This document shows, piece after piece, positions 34,558 through 42,766 of a DNA stretch of 64,000 nucleotides (its first letter is position 1; every line of letters begins with the position of its first letter). The DNA is from KK5 sp034043675. GTDB lineage: Bacteria > Pseudomonadota > Gammaproteobacteria > Burkholderiales > Burkholderiaceae_C. The notes below the pieces were generated by a model. It did not search any database and was not told where the DNA came from. It saw only the letters and a list, made by a program, of their open reading frames with translations. The stretch spans positions 62,001-126,000 of the forward strand of contig NZ_JAXCLA010000004.1 of assembly GCF_034043675.1 (NCBI RefSeq), read 5' to 3'. A program made the position numbers and the translations under genes.

Positions 34558-35124
34558 TCAGACGCGCTGGCGACGGCGCGCCACCAAGCCGATCGCGCCG
34601 AGGCCGGCGAACATCAGTGCGTAGGTACCGGGTTCGGGCACGGCGGCCGCGAAGGTGAAGTCGTCCATCACGTAACCGGCTTGTGCGTTGCTCGAGACGA
34701 CGACGGCGTCGACGAGGCCGCTGTAGCCGCTGGCCAGGAAGGACGGCGTGGCTCCGGTGTTGAGCGTCTGCGACGTGCCGACCAGCGCGCCGTTCAGGTA
34801 GAGCTGGAATGTGACGTTCACGTCGGTGAAGCCGGCGAACCACGCGCCCTGGAAGGTCATCGGCGTGTTGAAACCGATGCGCGTCTGCGCATCGGTCGAT
34901 TCGAAGTCCGCGGTCACGCGGAAGTCGCCGGAGTGGGCGGTGAACGGTGCCTGCTCGAGGCCGAACACCGACCACGCGCCGGCCGACCAGTCGAGGCCAC
35001 CGTAGTTGGCCGGCACCATGCCGTCGGCGCCGATATCGTCGAAGGTCAGCACGGTGGCCGAGGCGAACGGTGCAGCGGCTGCAAGCGTCATCGTCGCGAG
35101 GACGGTGCGAAATGCGAATGTCAT
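34558..35124 (-). CDS. PEP-CTERM sorting-domain protein, upstream of phospholipase C
   Basis: A 188-residue exported protein. Signal peptide about 1-23 (MTFAFRTVLATMTLAAAAPF, ending ASA). The middle part (LTFDDIGADGMVPANYGGLDW and following) resembles a carbohydrate-binding-like beta-sandwich common among PEP-CTERM proteins. The C-terminal tag is VPEPGTYALMFAGLGAIGLVARRRQRV. An AGGAA ribosome-binding site precedes the ATG. It is the first gene of a likely two-gene operon with the phospholipase C gene. Confidence 0.86.
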   Translation of the reverse strand: MTFAFRTVLATMTLAAAAPFASATVLTFDDIGADGMVPANYGGLDWSAGAWSVFGLEQAPFTAHSGDFRVTADFESTDAQTRIGFNTPMTFQGAWFAGFTDVNVTFQLYLNGALVGTSQTLNTGATPSFLASGYSGLVDAVVVSSNAQAGYVMDDFTFAAAVPEPGTYALMFAGLGAIGLVARRRQRV

Positions 35125-35435
35125 GGGTTATGTTCCTAGATAGTTATTGATCGCTGATGGGCTCGTCGTGCAGCGCGAAGCATTCGGCGCAGGCCGTCGC
35201 GTTGCAGGGGTGGACCGTAGTCAGCGGGCGTGACTCGGACATGTCGCCGGAGGCGCGATCCATAGGCCGCTAGGCATACACGGGCGATGCGGCGGTCAGG
35301 TGGCGATCAGCGCGAATCCGCTACCGGAACGGCGCGATCCTCGTGCCCATCGGCACTGCGCTGCGACAGTTCAACAAGCCCCGCCGCAGCCGAGCATTGG
35401 GCGAATAGCGAAGTGGCTCGCGGCGCGCGATGCCC
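35125..35435. other. Intergenic gap of 311 bases
   Basis: Lies between lgt and the PEP-CTERM gene, both on the minus strand. Short open frames occur but have no ribosome-binding site or family features. I see no RNA gene, strong terminator or repeat. The promoter of the PEP-CTERM/phospholipase operon should be at its left end, but no clear -35/-10 or -24/-12 motif stands out. Confidence 0.5.
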
Positions 35436-36236
35436 TCAGGACTCGAGCGCCGTCGAACGACGCGTGGAACGCCAGATCATGAACAGCCCGATCACGATGA
35501 ACGGCACGCTGAGCCACTGGCCGACGGTGACCACCTGCCCTGCCTCGTAACTGGCCTGCGGCGTCTTGATGATTTCCAGGGCGAAGCGCGCGATGAAGAC
35601 GAGCACGAGGAACAGCCCGGTCAATTGCCCGGGCGAGGCCCAGGTTTCACGCCGCCGCTGCCAGGCCCACAGCAGCAGCGCCGTGACCACGTAGCACAGG
35701 GCCTCGAACAACTGCACCGGATAGCGCGGCAGCGAATCCACCTGATCGAACACGACGCCCCAGGCACCGTCGGTGGGCCGGCCGACGATCTCGGAGTTCA
35801 GGAAGTTGGCGACCCGGATGATCGCGCCGCCGATGGCCGACGGAATCGCGATGGCATCGAGCAGTGTCAGGAACGGCAGCCCGGGTGCATAGCGCGGAGC
35901 CGCCAGGAACAGTGCCGCGATGAGCCCGATGGCGCCGCCGTGGCTGGCCATGCCGCCCTCCCAGACCGCCAGGACTTTCAGAGGATGCGACAGGTAGTAG
36001 CCGGGGTCGTAGAACAGGCAGTGCGTGAGCCGGGCCCCGACGATGGCGCCGATGAGCGCGTACATCATCAACGAGCCGACGTCGACGTCACCCCTTCCCA
36101 GCGCGCGGAGGAGCCGCTGGGTCAGCATCTGCCCCTGCAGAAAAGCGAGCATCCAGCACAGCCCGTACCAATGGACCGCAAGCGGACCGATGGAGAAGGC
36201 GATCGGGTCGAAGGACCAATGGAGGACGGGGTTCAT
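35436..36236 (-). CDS. lgt: Prolipoprotein diacylglyceryl transferase Lgt
   Basis: Transfers diacylglycerol from phosphatidylglycerol to the lipobox cysteine of prolipoproteins in the inner membrane. It is 266 residues from the ATG at 36236 (MNPVLHWSFDPIAFSIG). About seven membrane segments. The Lgt signature region is RVANFLNSEIVGRPTDGAWG, and the HGGAIG block is present. The usual first Gly of the signature (GRxGNFxN) is an Ala here, a conservative variation. It diverges from a GGDEF-EAL gene. Confidence 0.93.
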   Translation of the reverse strand: MNPVLHWSFDPIAFSIGPLAVHWYGLCWMLAFLQGQMLTQRLLRALGRGDVDVGSLMMYALIGAIVGARLTHCLFYDPGYYLSHPLKVLAVWEGGMASHGGAIGLIAALFLAAPRYAPGLPFLTLLDAIAIPSAIGGAIIRVANFLNSEIVGRPTDGAWGVVFDQVDSLPRYPVQLFEALCYVVTALLLWAWQRRRETWASPGQLTGLFLVLVFIARFALEIIKTPQASYEAGQVVTVGQWLSVPFIVIGLFMIWRSTRRSTALES

Positions 36237-36396
36237 GGCGTCCGCGATCTTAGGGCTCACGCATCCGGATGCCCGGCCAGGCATGTAGGCAACTTGCCTA
36301 CGAGACTTTCGTGAATCGACGGCTGGCCGTGCCTCGGGCGGATCGGAAGAATCTGTCCCGACAAAGGGTCATGAAGACCCGGGAGAGACGTCCATC

Positions 36397-38262
36397 ATGC
36401 ACACCCACCTGACGCCGGGTCCCCGTTCCCATCGTCCGCGCTATGCCTGGCACTTCCTGCTGACCACCGCGTTGACGATCGTGATGCTGTGCGGCATGAC
36501 CTTGTTCTATGGCTTTCGCGAGTTGCAGAACACCGCGCAGGATATGGCCGCAGCCGTCATGAAGACGGCCGAGGCGCAGAAGGGTCGGCGTGGGCCAGCC
36601 AGGGCCGACGTCCTGGCGCAGCAGGCGGTGGACGGATTCCGCGATGCCGAACTGGTCCGGGTCTGCGCAGCCGGGCAATGCGCGATTCGGCGGGCACCCG
36701 AAGGCCTGCACATGAGCGCGGGACTGCTCGACGACATCGGACTGACTTGCGGCACCAAGGCCGATCCGGCCAGCGGCGACCTGGCCACGGTCTGCATGGC
36801 CATTGACGATGTCGTGGAGGACATCTCTCGCGATGTCATCGTGCTGCTGGTCGCGCAGGCGGTGGGCTTCGGCATCTGGCTGGCCGCGAGCCGCCGCTTC
36901 AGCGCGCGCCGTCGTGTCTGGAACGCCCGCGTCGCGCTCGCTGCCACCACCGATCCGACCACCGGCCTGCTGAACCGTGTTTCGTTCCGGGAGGTCCTGG
37001 GCACGGTCGCAGCGCGTGGCGACGAGGCCTGGCTCGTGTCGGTCGGCATCGACGAGCTGAAGTCGATCAATCAGTTGCACGGTTCGCAGATCGGCGACCA
37101 GGTGATCCTGACCGTGGCCGAGCGGATCAAGGGCCTGAAAGGCACCCACACCCACGGCCGCCTCGGCGGCGACGAGTTCGCCTTCCTCGTGGACGGCTGC
37201 GGGCCGGCGGCGTTGGAGCGCGCCCTGTTCCAGCTGCGCGAGGCGATGAGCCCGCCGGTGCAATGCCAGGGCGTCGTCCTGAGCGTGACGGTCTGCGCCG
37301 GTGCCGTGCCGGTGGAGCACGGCGCCAAGGCTTCGGAGCTGAAGCGGCGGGCCAATGTGGCACTGCGGGCGGCGAAGAAGATCGGCGCCGACTCGCAATC
37401 GATCTTCAGCGAGGCCTACGACATCGAGCTGCGCAATACGCACCAGCTTCGCCTGGATCTGATGGCGGCCGTGGACAGAGAGCAGGTGGAACTGGTCTAC
37501 CAGCCCATCGTCGACGCGCGCGGGCAGGTGGTGATGGCCGAGGCGCTCGCCCGCTGGCGCCATCCGACGCTGGGCGCCATCGCGCCGGACGTGTTCATCG
37601 CCGTTGCCGAATCCAGCGGCATGATCCACATGCTCGGCATCGCCCTGCTCAAGCGTGCCTGCGCCGACCTGCTGGCGGCGCGCAGCCGCGGCATGCCGCT
37701 CAGGCGCATCGCGGTCAACGTCTCGCCGGCCCAGCTGAACAACCCCGACCTCGCCCAGATCGTGATGTCGGTGGTCAGGGATGCCGGCCTGATGCCGGCC
37801 GACATCGAGCTGGAGCTGACCGAGTCGGCCGCGATGGCATCGCGCAACGACGCGACCCAGCAATTGCACGAACTGGCGGAAGCGGGCTTCGCCATCTCCA
37901 TCGACGATTTCGGCACCGGCTACTCCTCGCTGAGCCGCCTGCAGACCCTGCCCATCGGCAAGCTGAAGATCGACCGATCCTTCGTGCAGGCCTGCGACCA
38001 GCGCTCGGGCGCGGTACTGCTGGAGGCCATGATGGATCTGTCGCGCCGGCTGGAGCTGTCCTGCGTGGCGGAAGGCGTGGAGACCGAGGCGCAGATGGCC
38101 TGGCTGCGCGACCGCGGCTGCCAGCTGTTCCAGGGCTACCTGATCGGCAAACCGATGCCGCTCGACCAGTTGGTGGGCCTCGGCTTTCGGATCCCTCTCG
38201 GCCGGCTGCCGCTGGACCCGTCCCCTGCCCCGCTGATCCACCAGGGCGTCCACAGCCTCTGA
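36397..38262 (+). CDS. Membrane GGDEF-EAL protein with Cys-rich periplasmic sensor
   Basis: Probable cyclic di-GMP synthase and/or phosphodiesterase of 621 residues. Membrane helices are at about 18-38 and 146-165 and enclose a periplasmic loop of about 105 residues with four cysteines (C90, C95, C118, C133). The GGDEF motif is intact at 257-261; the inhibitory RxxD site is replaced by KGTH. The EAL domain starts with E382-A-L384 and retains ELTES, IDDFGTGYSSL, KIDRSF and AEGVET, so phosphodiesterase activity is likely. A chemoreceptor gene follows after 34 nt. Confidence 0.9.
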   Translation: MHTHLTPGPRSHRPRYAWHFLLTTALTIVMLCGMTLFYGFRELQNTAQDMAAAVMKTAEAQKGRRGPARADVLAQQAVDGFRDAELVRVCAAGQCAIRRAPEGLHMSAGLLDDIGLTCGTKADPASGDLATVCMAIDDVVEDISRDVIVLLVAQAVGFGIWLAASRRFSARRRVWNARVALAATTDPTTGLLNRVSFREVLGTVAARGDEAWLVSVGIDELKSINQLHGSQIGDQVILTVAERIKGLKGTHTHGRLGGDEFAFLVDGCGPAALERALFQLREAMSPPVQCQGVVLSVTVCAGAVPVEHGAKASELKRRANVALRAAKKIGADSQSIFSEAYDIELRNTHQLRLDLMAAVDREQVELVYQPIVDARGQVVMAEALARWRHPTLGAIAPDVFIAVAESSGMIHMLGIALLKRACADLLAARSRGMPLRRIAVNVSPAQLNNPDLAQIVMSVVRDAGLMPADIELELTESAAMASRNDATQQLHELAEAGFAISIDDFGTGYSSLSRLQTLPIGKLKIDRSFVQACDQRSGAVLLEAMMDLSRRLELSCVAEGVETEAQMAWLRDRGCQLFQGYLIGKPMPLDQLVGLGFRIPLGRLPLDPSPAPLIHQGVHSL

Positions 38263-38296
38263 GTCCACAGGGTTTGCGAACTCAATTGGAGATGAC

Positions 38297-39745
38297 ATGA
38301 ACACGAATGCTCAGCACCAGGGACCGCATCCCGAGCACCGGCCGGACGGCGTGATGATGCTGGTCCTGATCGCCTCCGCCCTCGCGGCGCTGGCCGTCGG
38401 GCAGCACTACGGCAGCACGGGCCTGGCGGCGATCGTCGCCGCGGTCCTGGTCGCCCTGCACATCCAGCTCGGGCGCGGCACCATCGAACTGCACTTCGGC
38501 GTCTTCGTGCTGCTCGGGCTGCTGCTTGTCTATCGGGACTGGCGCGTGATCGTGGGCGCCGCCGCGTTTTTCGCCGTCCACCATCTGGCGTTCGACCGGC
38601 TGCAGGCGGCCGGCATGGCCGTCTACTGCACGCCCGATCCCGACCTGCTCCGGGTGGTGATGCACGCGGCCTACGTCGTGCTGCAGACGGCCGCCGAGGT
38701 CGTGCTGGCCATCGGCCTGGAGCGCGCGGCGCGGGAGGCGGCCGAGCTGGTGGCCATGGTCCGTGCGGTCGACAACGACGATACGATCAACCTGTCGATC
38801 GAGCGCCTGCCGGCCACCACCGCCACGACCGGTGCCCTCCGGACGGTGATGAAGCGCATCGCCGGCTCCATCGATCATGTGGGCCAGGCCGCCGAGACGA
38901 TCGCCACCGCGAGCTCGCAGATCGCCATGGGAAACGTCAACCTGAGCCACCGAACCGAGGAGCAGGCCAGCGCGCTGCAGGAAACCGCGGCCACGATGGA
39001 TCAGCTGAGCACCACCGTGCAGAACACCGCGCAGAACGCCCGGCAGGCCAGCGACCTGGCCCACGCGGCGGCGGATGTCGCCGACCGGGGCCGGGCGGTG
39101 GTCGACCAGGTGGTCGAGACCATGCACGGCATCGACGATTCGAGCCGCAGGATCGGCGACATCATCGGCGTGATCGACGGCATCGCCTTCCAGACGAACA
39201 TCCTGGCGCTCAATGCGGCCGTGGAATCGGCCCGCGCCGGCGAGATGGGGCGCGGCTTCGCGGTGGTCGCGGGCGAGGTCCGCGCCCTGGCCCAGCGTTC
39301 CGCCCAGGCGGCGAAGGAGATCAAGCAACTGATCGCCCGCAACGTCGAACAGGTGCAGGCCGGCGGCGAATTCGTCGGGCAGGCGGGCCTGACGATGGCG
39401 GACATCGTCAGCTCCATCAAGCGCGTGAACGCGATCGTCGGCGAAATCAGCGCCGCGACGTCCGAGCAGAGCGCGGGCATCCAGCAGGTCGGAATCGCGA
39501 TCGGCCGCATGGACGAGGCGACCCAGCACAACGCCGCCCTGGTCGAAGAGAGCGCCGCGGCCACGGACAGCCTGAAGGCGCAGGCCCAGCGACTGATGCA
39601 GGCGATGTCCGTCTTCGAGACGAAAGAGACGATCGTCCCCACAAAAAAAGGAGCCCGGGACTCCCGCCCCGGGCTCGAATCCATCCTGGCGGATGGAGGA
39701 GACAATCGTTACGCACTACGTTTAGCAACTTCGATGCCAGGTTGA
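38297..39745 (+). CDS. Methyl-accepting chemotaxis protein with multi-helix membrane sensor
   Basis: Chemoreceptor of 482 residues. Residues about 19-140 form around five membrane helices with short loops and no large periplasmic domain; HH in FFAVHHLAFD (about 95-96) is notable. No clear HAMP domain. The cytoplasmic part contains the signalling hairpin (ESARAGEMGRGFAVVAGEVRAL) and flanking methylation helices. The last ~35 residues run through a strong inverted repeat that is a terminator on the other strand, so the natural C-terminus may be unusual. Together with the preceding GGDEF-EAL gene it may tune motility. Confidence 0.88.
   Translation: MNTNAQHQGPHPEHRPDGVMMLVLIASALAALAVGQHYGSTGLAAIVAAVLVALHIQLGRGTIELHFGVFVLLGLLLVYRDWRVIVGAAAFFAVHHLAFDRLQAAGMAVYCTPDPDLLRVVMHAAYVVLQTAAEVVLAIGLERAAREAAELVAMVRAVDNDDTINLSIERLPATTATTGALRTVMKRIAGSIDHVGQAAETIATASSQIAMGNVNLSHRTEEQASALQETAATMDQLSTTVQNTAQNARQASDLAHAAADVADRGRAVVDQVVETMHGIDDSSRRIGDIIGVIDGIAFQTNILALNAAVESARAGEMGRGFAVVAGEVRALAQRSAQAAKEIKQLIARNVEQVQAGGEFVGQAGLTMADIVSSIKRVNAIVGEISAATSEQSAGIQQVGIAIGRMDEATQHNAALVEESAAATDSLKAQAQRLMQAMSVFETKETIVPTKKGARDSRPGLESILADGGDNRYALRLATSMPG
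39641..39676 (-). terminator. Intrinsic terminator of the rhamnose operon
   Basis: On the minus strand a perfect 9-bp stem (GAGCCCGGG and CCCGGGCTC, 8-nt loop) is followed by CTTTTTTT. It lies about 170 nt past the thiolase stop and inside the 3' end of the chemoreceptor gene on the plus strand. On the plus strand no T-tract follows, so it acts in one direction. Confidence 0.82.
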
Positions 39746-39846
39746 AATCTTCTGCCCCGGCGCGATGTCCTGCACTGTGCCGCCAAATGATTGCGGCTCG
39801 ATGAAACAGGCTTATTCCGTAGGCCTGTCCCGATGGGGTCAGGTCT

Positions 39847-41001
39847 TCACAGCGCCTCGACGATGGTCACATTGGCCATGCCGCCGCCCTCGCACATGGT
39901 CTGCAAGCCGTAGCGGGCGCCGCGGCGGCGCAGTGCATGCACCAGGGTGGTCATCAGCTTGGTGCCCGATGCACCCAAGGGGTGACCCAGGGCGATCGCG
40001 CCGCCGTGCACGTTCAATCGTGCGGCATCCGCACCCGTCGCCTGCAGCCAGGCCAGCGGCACGCTGGCGAAGGCTTCGTTGACTTCGAACAGGTCGATGT
40101 CGCCGATGGCCATGCCGGCCCGCTGCAGCGCACGCTGGGTGGCGGGGATCGGCGTCTCCAGCATGATGACCGGGTCGCTGCCCATCACGCTCATGTGGTG
40201 GATGCGGGCCAGCGGCTTCACGCTCCCGCCCAGCGCCTTCAGGCCGCGCCCGTTGACGATCATCACGCCGCTGGCGCCGTCGCAGATCTGCGAGGCGTTG
40301 GCCGCGGTGATGACGCCGCCTTCCTGCAGCAGCTTGACGGCCGCGATGCTCTCGGGCGTGGCGTCGTAGCGGATGCCTTCATCGTTGTCGTGCCCGTCGA
40401 TGGCCAGGATCTCCGCCTTGAACGCACCGGCCTGCGTGGCGGCGGCAGCCTTGCGGTGGCTCTCCAGCGCGAAGGCGTCCAGCGCCTCGCGGCCGAATCC
40501 GTACTTGCGCGCGATCATCTCAGCGCCCAGGAACTGGCTGAAGCGCACGCCGTCGTAGCGCTCCAGCACGGCCGGGCTCTGGTACCAGCCCATGCCGGCC
40601 TGCTCGGCCAGCGCGTTGGGGCTGCCCATCGGCACGCGGCTCATCGATTCGACGCCGGCGGCGATCACCACGTCCATCGTGCCGGACATCACCGCCTGCG
40701 CCGCGAAATGGATCGCCTGTTGCGAGGAGCCGCACTGCCGGTCGATCGAGGTGCCAGGCACCGATTCCGGCAGCTTTGAGGCCAGCACCGCATTGCGCGC
40801 GACATTGGTCGCCTGCTCGCCGACCTGGCTGACGCAGCCCATCAGCACGTCATCGATCGCGGCCGGGTCGGCGCCGCTGCGCGCGAGCAGTTCGTCGATC
40901 ACCCGTGCCGCCAGGTCCACCGGATGCCAGCCGGCGAGGCGGCCCTTGCGCTTGCCGCCTGCGGTGCGCACCGCGGCGACGATGAAGGCTTCTTCCGACA
41001 T
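39847..41001 (-). CDS. Acetyl-CoA acetyltransferase / thiolase, last gene of the rhamnose operon
   Basis: Thiolase of 384 residues. The active-site Cys is in SIDRQCGSSQQAIHFAAQ; the C-terminal blocks NVHGGAIALGHPLGASG (His) and CEGGGMANVTIVE (second Cys) are intact. It would cleave 3-oxoacyl-CoA or condense two acetyl-CoA. A CAGGAG ribosome-binding site is present, and the gene starts 23 nt after the kinase stop, so it should be cotranscribed with rhamnose genes, an unusual placing. It might serve acyl-chain degradation (if the locus handles rhamnolipids) or simply be a passenger. Confidence 0.92.
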   Translation of the reverse strand: MSEEAFIVAAVRTAGGKRKGRLAGWHPVDLAARVIDELLARSGADPAAIDDVLMGCVSQVGEQATNVARNAVLASKLPESVPGTSIDRQCGSSQQAIHFAAQAVMSGTMDVVIAAGVESMSRVPMGSPNALAEQAGMGWYQSPAVLERYDGVRFSQFLGAEMIARKYGFGREALDAFALESHRKAAAATQAGAFKAEILAIDGHDNDEGIRYDATPESIAAVKLLQEGGVITAANASQICDGASGVMIVNGRGLKALGGSVKPLARIHHMSVMGSDPVIMLETPIPATQRALQRAGMAIGDIDLFEVNEAFASVPLAWLQATGADAARLNVHGGAIALGHPLGASGTKLMTTLVHALRRRGARYGLQTMCEGGGMANVTIVEAL

Positions 41002-41024
41002 CTGCGAATCTCCTGAGAGGGAAC

Positions 41025-42443
41025 TCAGTTCATTGTGCTCGCGGCCCGCCAGGCCTGCGTGTGGGTTCGCAACGCGTCTTCCAGCGCGGGCGCGGCCCGT
41101 TCCAGCCGCTCGAGCTGCGCGCCGACGCCGGTCTGCTCGGTCCAGCGGGCCAGCATCCAGGCGCCGCGCGCCGTGCCTTCCAGCGCATCGGTGGACCGGT
41201 AGGCCGGCCGCGAGCCCAGCATGCCGGCGATGGCGAGACGGTATGCCGGGCTTTGCGCCATCGGGCCTTCGATGATCACCGGGCCGCCGGCGCCCTGCTG
41301 CTCCAGGTCGCCGACCAGCAAGGCGCTGAGGTCGGCGCAATAGAGCGCTGCCAGCGCCGGCCGCAGCGCGGCTGGCACGGCCTCCAGCCCGACCGGCTGG
41401 CCCTGCTTCAGCACCGTGCCCCGCCGGCCCATGAAAGGCCCGCCGCTGTCGGCGAAGGCCGGCAGGGCCATCCAGCCTTCGCGCAACACCTGCTCCAGCG
41501 CTTGCGCCGTCGCCAAGGCCGGATCGGCGTTGCCGCACAACGCGGCGAACTCGCGGCCGCCCATGAAGCGCGCGGTGGCGACCGCCCGGCCGTCGACCGC
41601 CACGTTGGCCAGCTCGTCGCGCTGCGGGGACAGGCGCGCGATGTCCGCGCCCGGCGCCATCACGATGCACCAGGTGCCGGTGGACACCACGGTGGCGTCC
41701 GGCATCGCCTGGAGATAGCGGGCCAGGCAGGCATTGCTGTCGTGCACGCCGGCCGTGACCTGCACCTCGGCATCGGCCGGCAGGCCCCAGGCGCGCAGCA
41801 GGGCCGGCCTCAGGGTTCCGATCGTTTCCCAGGCCTGGCGCAGCGGCGCGAAGGCGATGCCGCGGGCCTGCGCCCAATCGCTGTAGCGACGCTCGGCCGG
41901 CGCCCACAGGCCGGTGTGGCAGCCCAGCGAAGAAACCTCGCTGCAGGCCACGCCGCTGAGCCACCAGGCCCAGTACTGCGGATAGGGCAGCCAGCAGCGG
42001 ATCTGCGCCGTCAGCTCCGGCCAGCGCCGCTGCACGTAGTCGATCTGGCGGCCGGCATTGAGGCCCTGCGGCAGGCGCGGCGTGCCGTGGTGGGCGAAGT
42101 TGGCGAGCGAGGCCTCGAAGGCGGCCGTGAGCTGGCCGTAGCCATCCCATTCATAGTCGATCGGCGGCAGGACCAGGCCCGTCTCGCCCAGCGCGCAGAA
42201 GGCCGCGCCATGCGTCGTGACGCTGATCTTCGACGGCACCCTACCCTGCAGCAGCCCCGGCGCGCTGCGCTCGATCCAGTCGGCCAGCGGCCCGGTGCCC
42301 AGCGCCGTGAAGCCGAAGGCCGCGGACGGCGCGGACTGGTTGGCACTCTTCGCGGAAGCCAGAACCTCGCCGGCGGCGTCGATCAGCACCAGCTTGGCAT
42401 TGCTCTTCCCGATGTCGAGCACGAGCGTGAGGTCGTCGCGCAT
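41025..42443 (-). CDS. rhaK: FGGY carbohydrate kinase, probable L-rhamnulokinase
   Basis: A 472-residue sugar kinase. The N-terminal ATP-binding fold begins LTLVLDIGKSNAKLVLID, and the second domain has VSTGTWCIVMAPGAD and GPVIIEGPMAQSPAYRLAIA. It should phosphorylate L-rhamnulose at C1, feeding the aldolase encoded upstream. The sequence is of the type found in rhizobial-style rhamnose loci rather than the E. coli RhaB. The ATG at 42443 lies 2 nt after the mutarotase stop. L-fuculokinase activity is an alternative. Confidence 0.86.
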   Translation of the reverse strand: MRDDLTLVLDIGKSNAKLVLIDAAGEVLASAKSANQSAPSAAFGFTALGTGPLADWIERSAPGLLQGRVPSKISVTTHGAAFCALGETGLVLPPIDYEWDGYGQLTAAFEASLANFAHHGTPRLPQGLNAGRQIDYVQRRWPELTAQIRCWLPYPQYWAWWLSGVACSEVSSLGCHTGLWAPAERRYSDWAQARGIAFAPLRQAWETIGTLRPALLRAWGLPADAEVQVTAGVHDSNACLARYLQAMPDATVVSTGTWCIVMAPGADIARLSPQRDELANVAVDGRAVATARFMGGREFAALCGNADPALATAQALEQVLREGWMALPAFADSGGPFMGRRGTVLKQGQPVGLEAVPAALRPALAALYCADLSALLVGDLEQQGAGGPVIIEGPMAQSPAYRLAIAGMLGSRPAYRSTDALEGTARGAWMLARWTEQTGVGAQLERLERAAPALEDALRTHTQAWRAASTMN

Positions 42444-42445
42444 GC

Positions 42446-42763
42446 TCAGCTCAAGTGAAAGACGCAGGGCAAGGCCTCGACGCGGGGCGAGCCGTCGGCA
42501 TTGCATTCCATGATGTCGCCCATGTAGGCCCACCAGCGCTGCATCACCGGATGCTGCGGCAGCGCGTCCATCGTGTGGCCATCCGCGCGGCGCAGCACGG
42601 CGAAGAGCACGTGGCTCTGCTCGTCGAGGTAGATGCTGTAGTCGCTGACGCCGCTGGCCTTCAGCAGGCCGGCCAGCTCGGGCCAGATCTCGTCGTGGCG
42701 GCGCTTGTACTCGGCGGCCTGGCCGGGGTTCAGGAACATCCGGAAGGCGATCTTCTCGCTCAT
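42446..42763 (-). CDS. rhaM: L-rhamnose mutarotase
   Basis: Interconverts alpha and beta anomers of L-rhamnose. It is 105 residues, the family length. Conserved stretches FRMFLNPGQAAEYKRRHDEIWPEL (read in parts), YSIYLDEQSHVLFAVLR and MQRWWAYMGDIME carry the family His, Tyr and Trp residues. It lies 3 nt after the desaturase-Rieske-reductase gene and 2 nt before the kinase. Its presence confirms a rhamnose (not fucose) assignment. Named rhaU in rhizobia. Confidence 0.94.
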   Translation of the reverse strand: MSEKIAFRMFLNPGQAAEYKRRHDEIWPELAGLLKASGVSDYSIYLDEQSHVLFAVLRRADGHTMDALPQHPVMQRWWAYMGDIMECNADGSPRVEALPCVFHLS

Positions 42764-42766
42764 GGT

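Noticed and set aside
35287..35550. Open frame of 87 codons in the gap upstream of the PEP-CTERM gene
   Set aside because: No ribosome-binding site, runs antisense into lgt and has no recognisable features.
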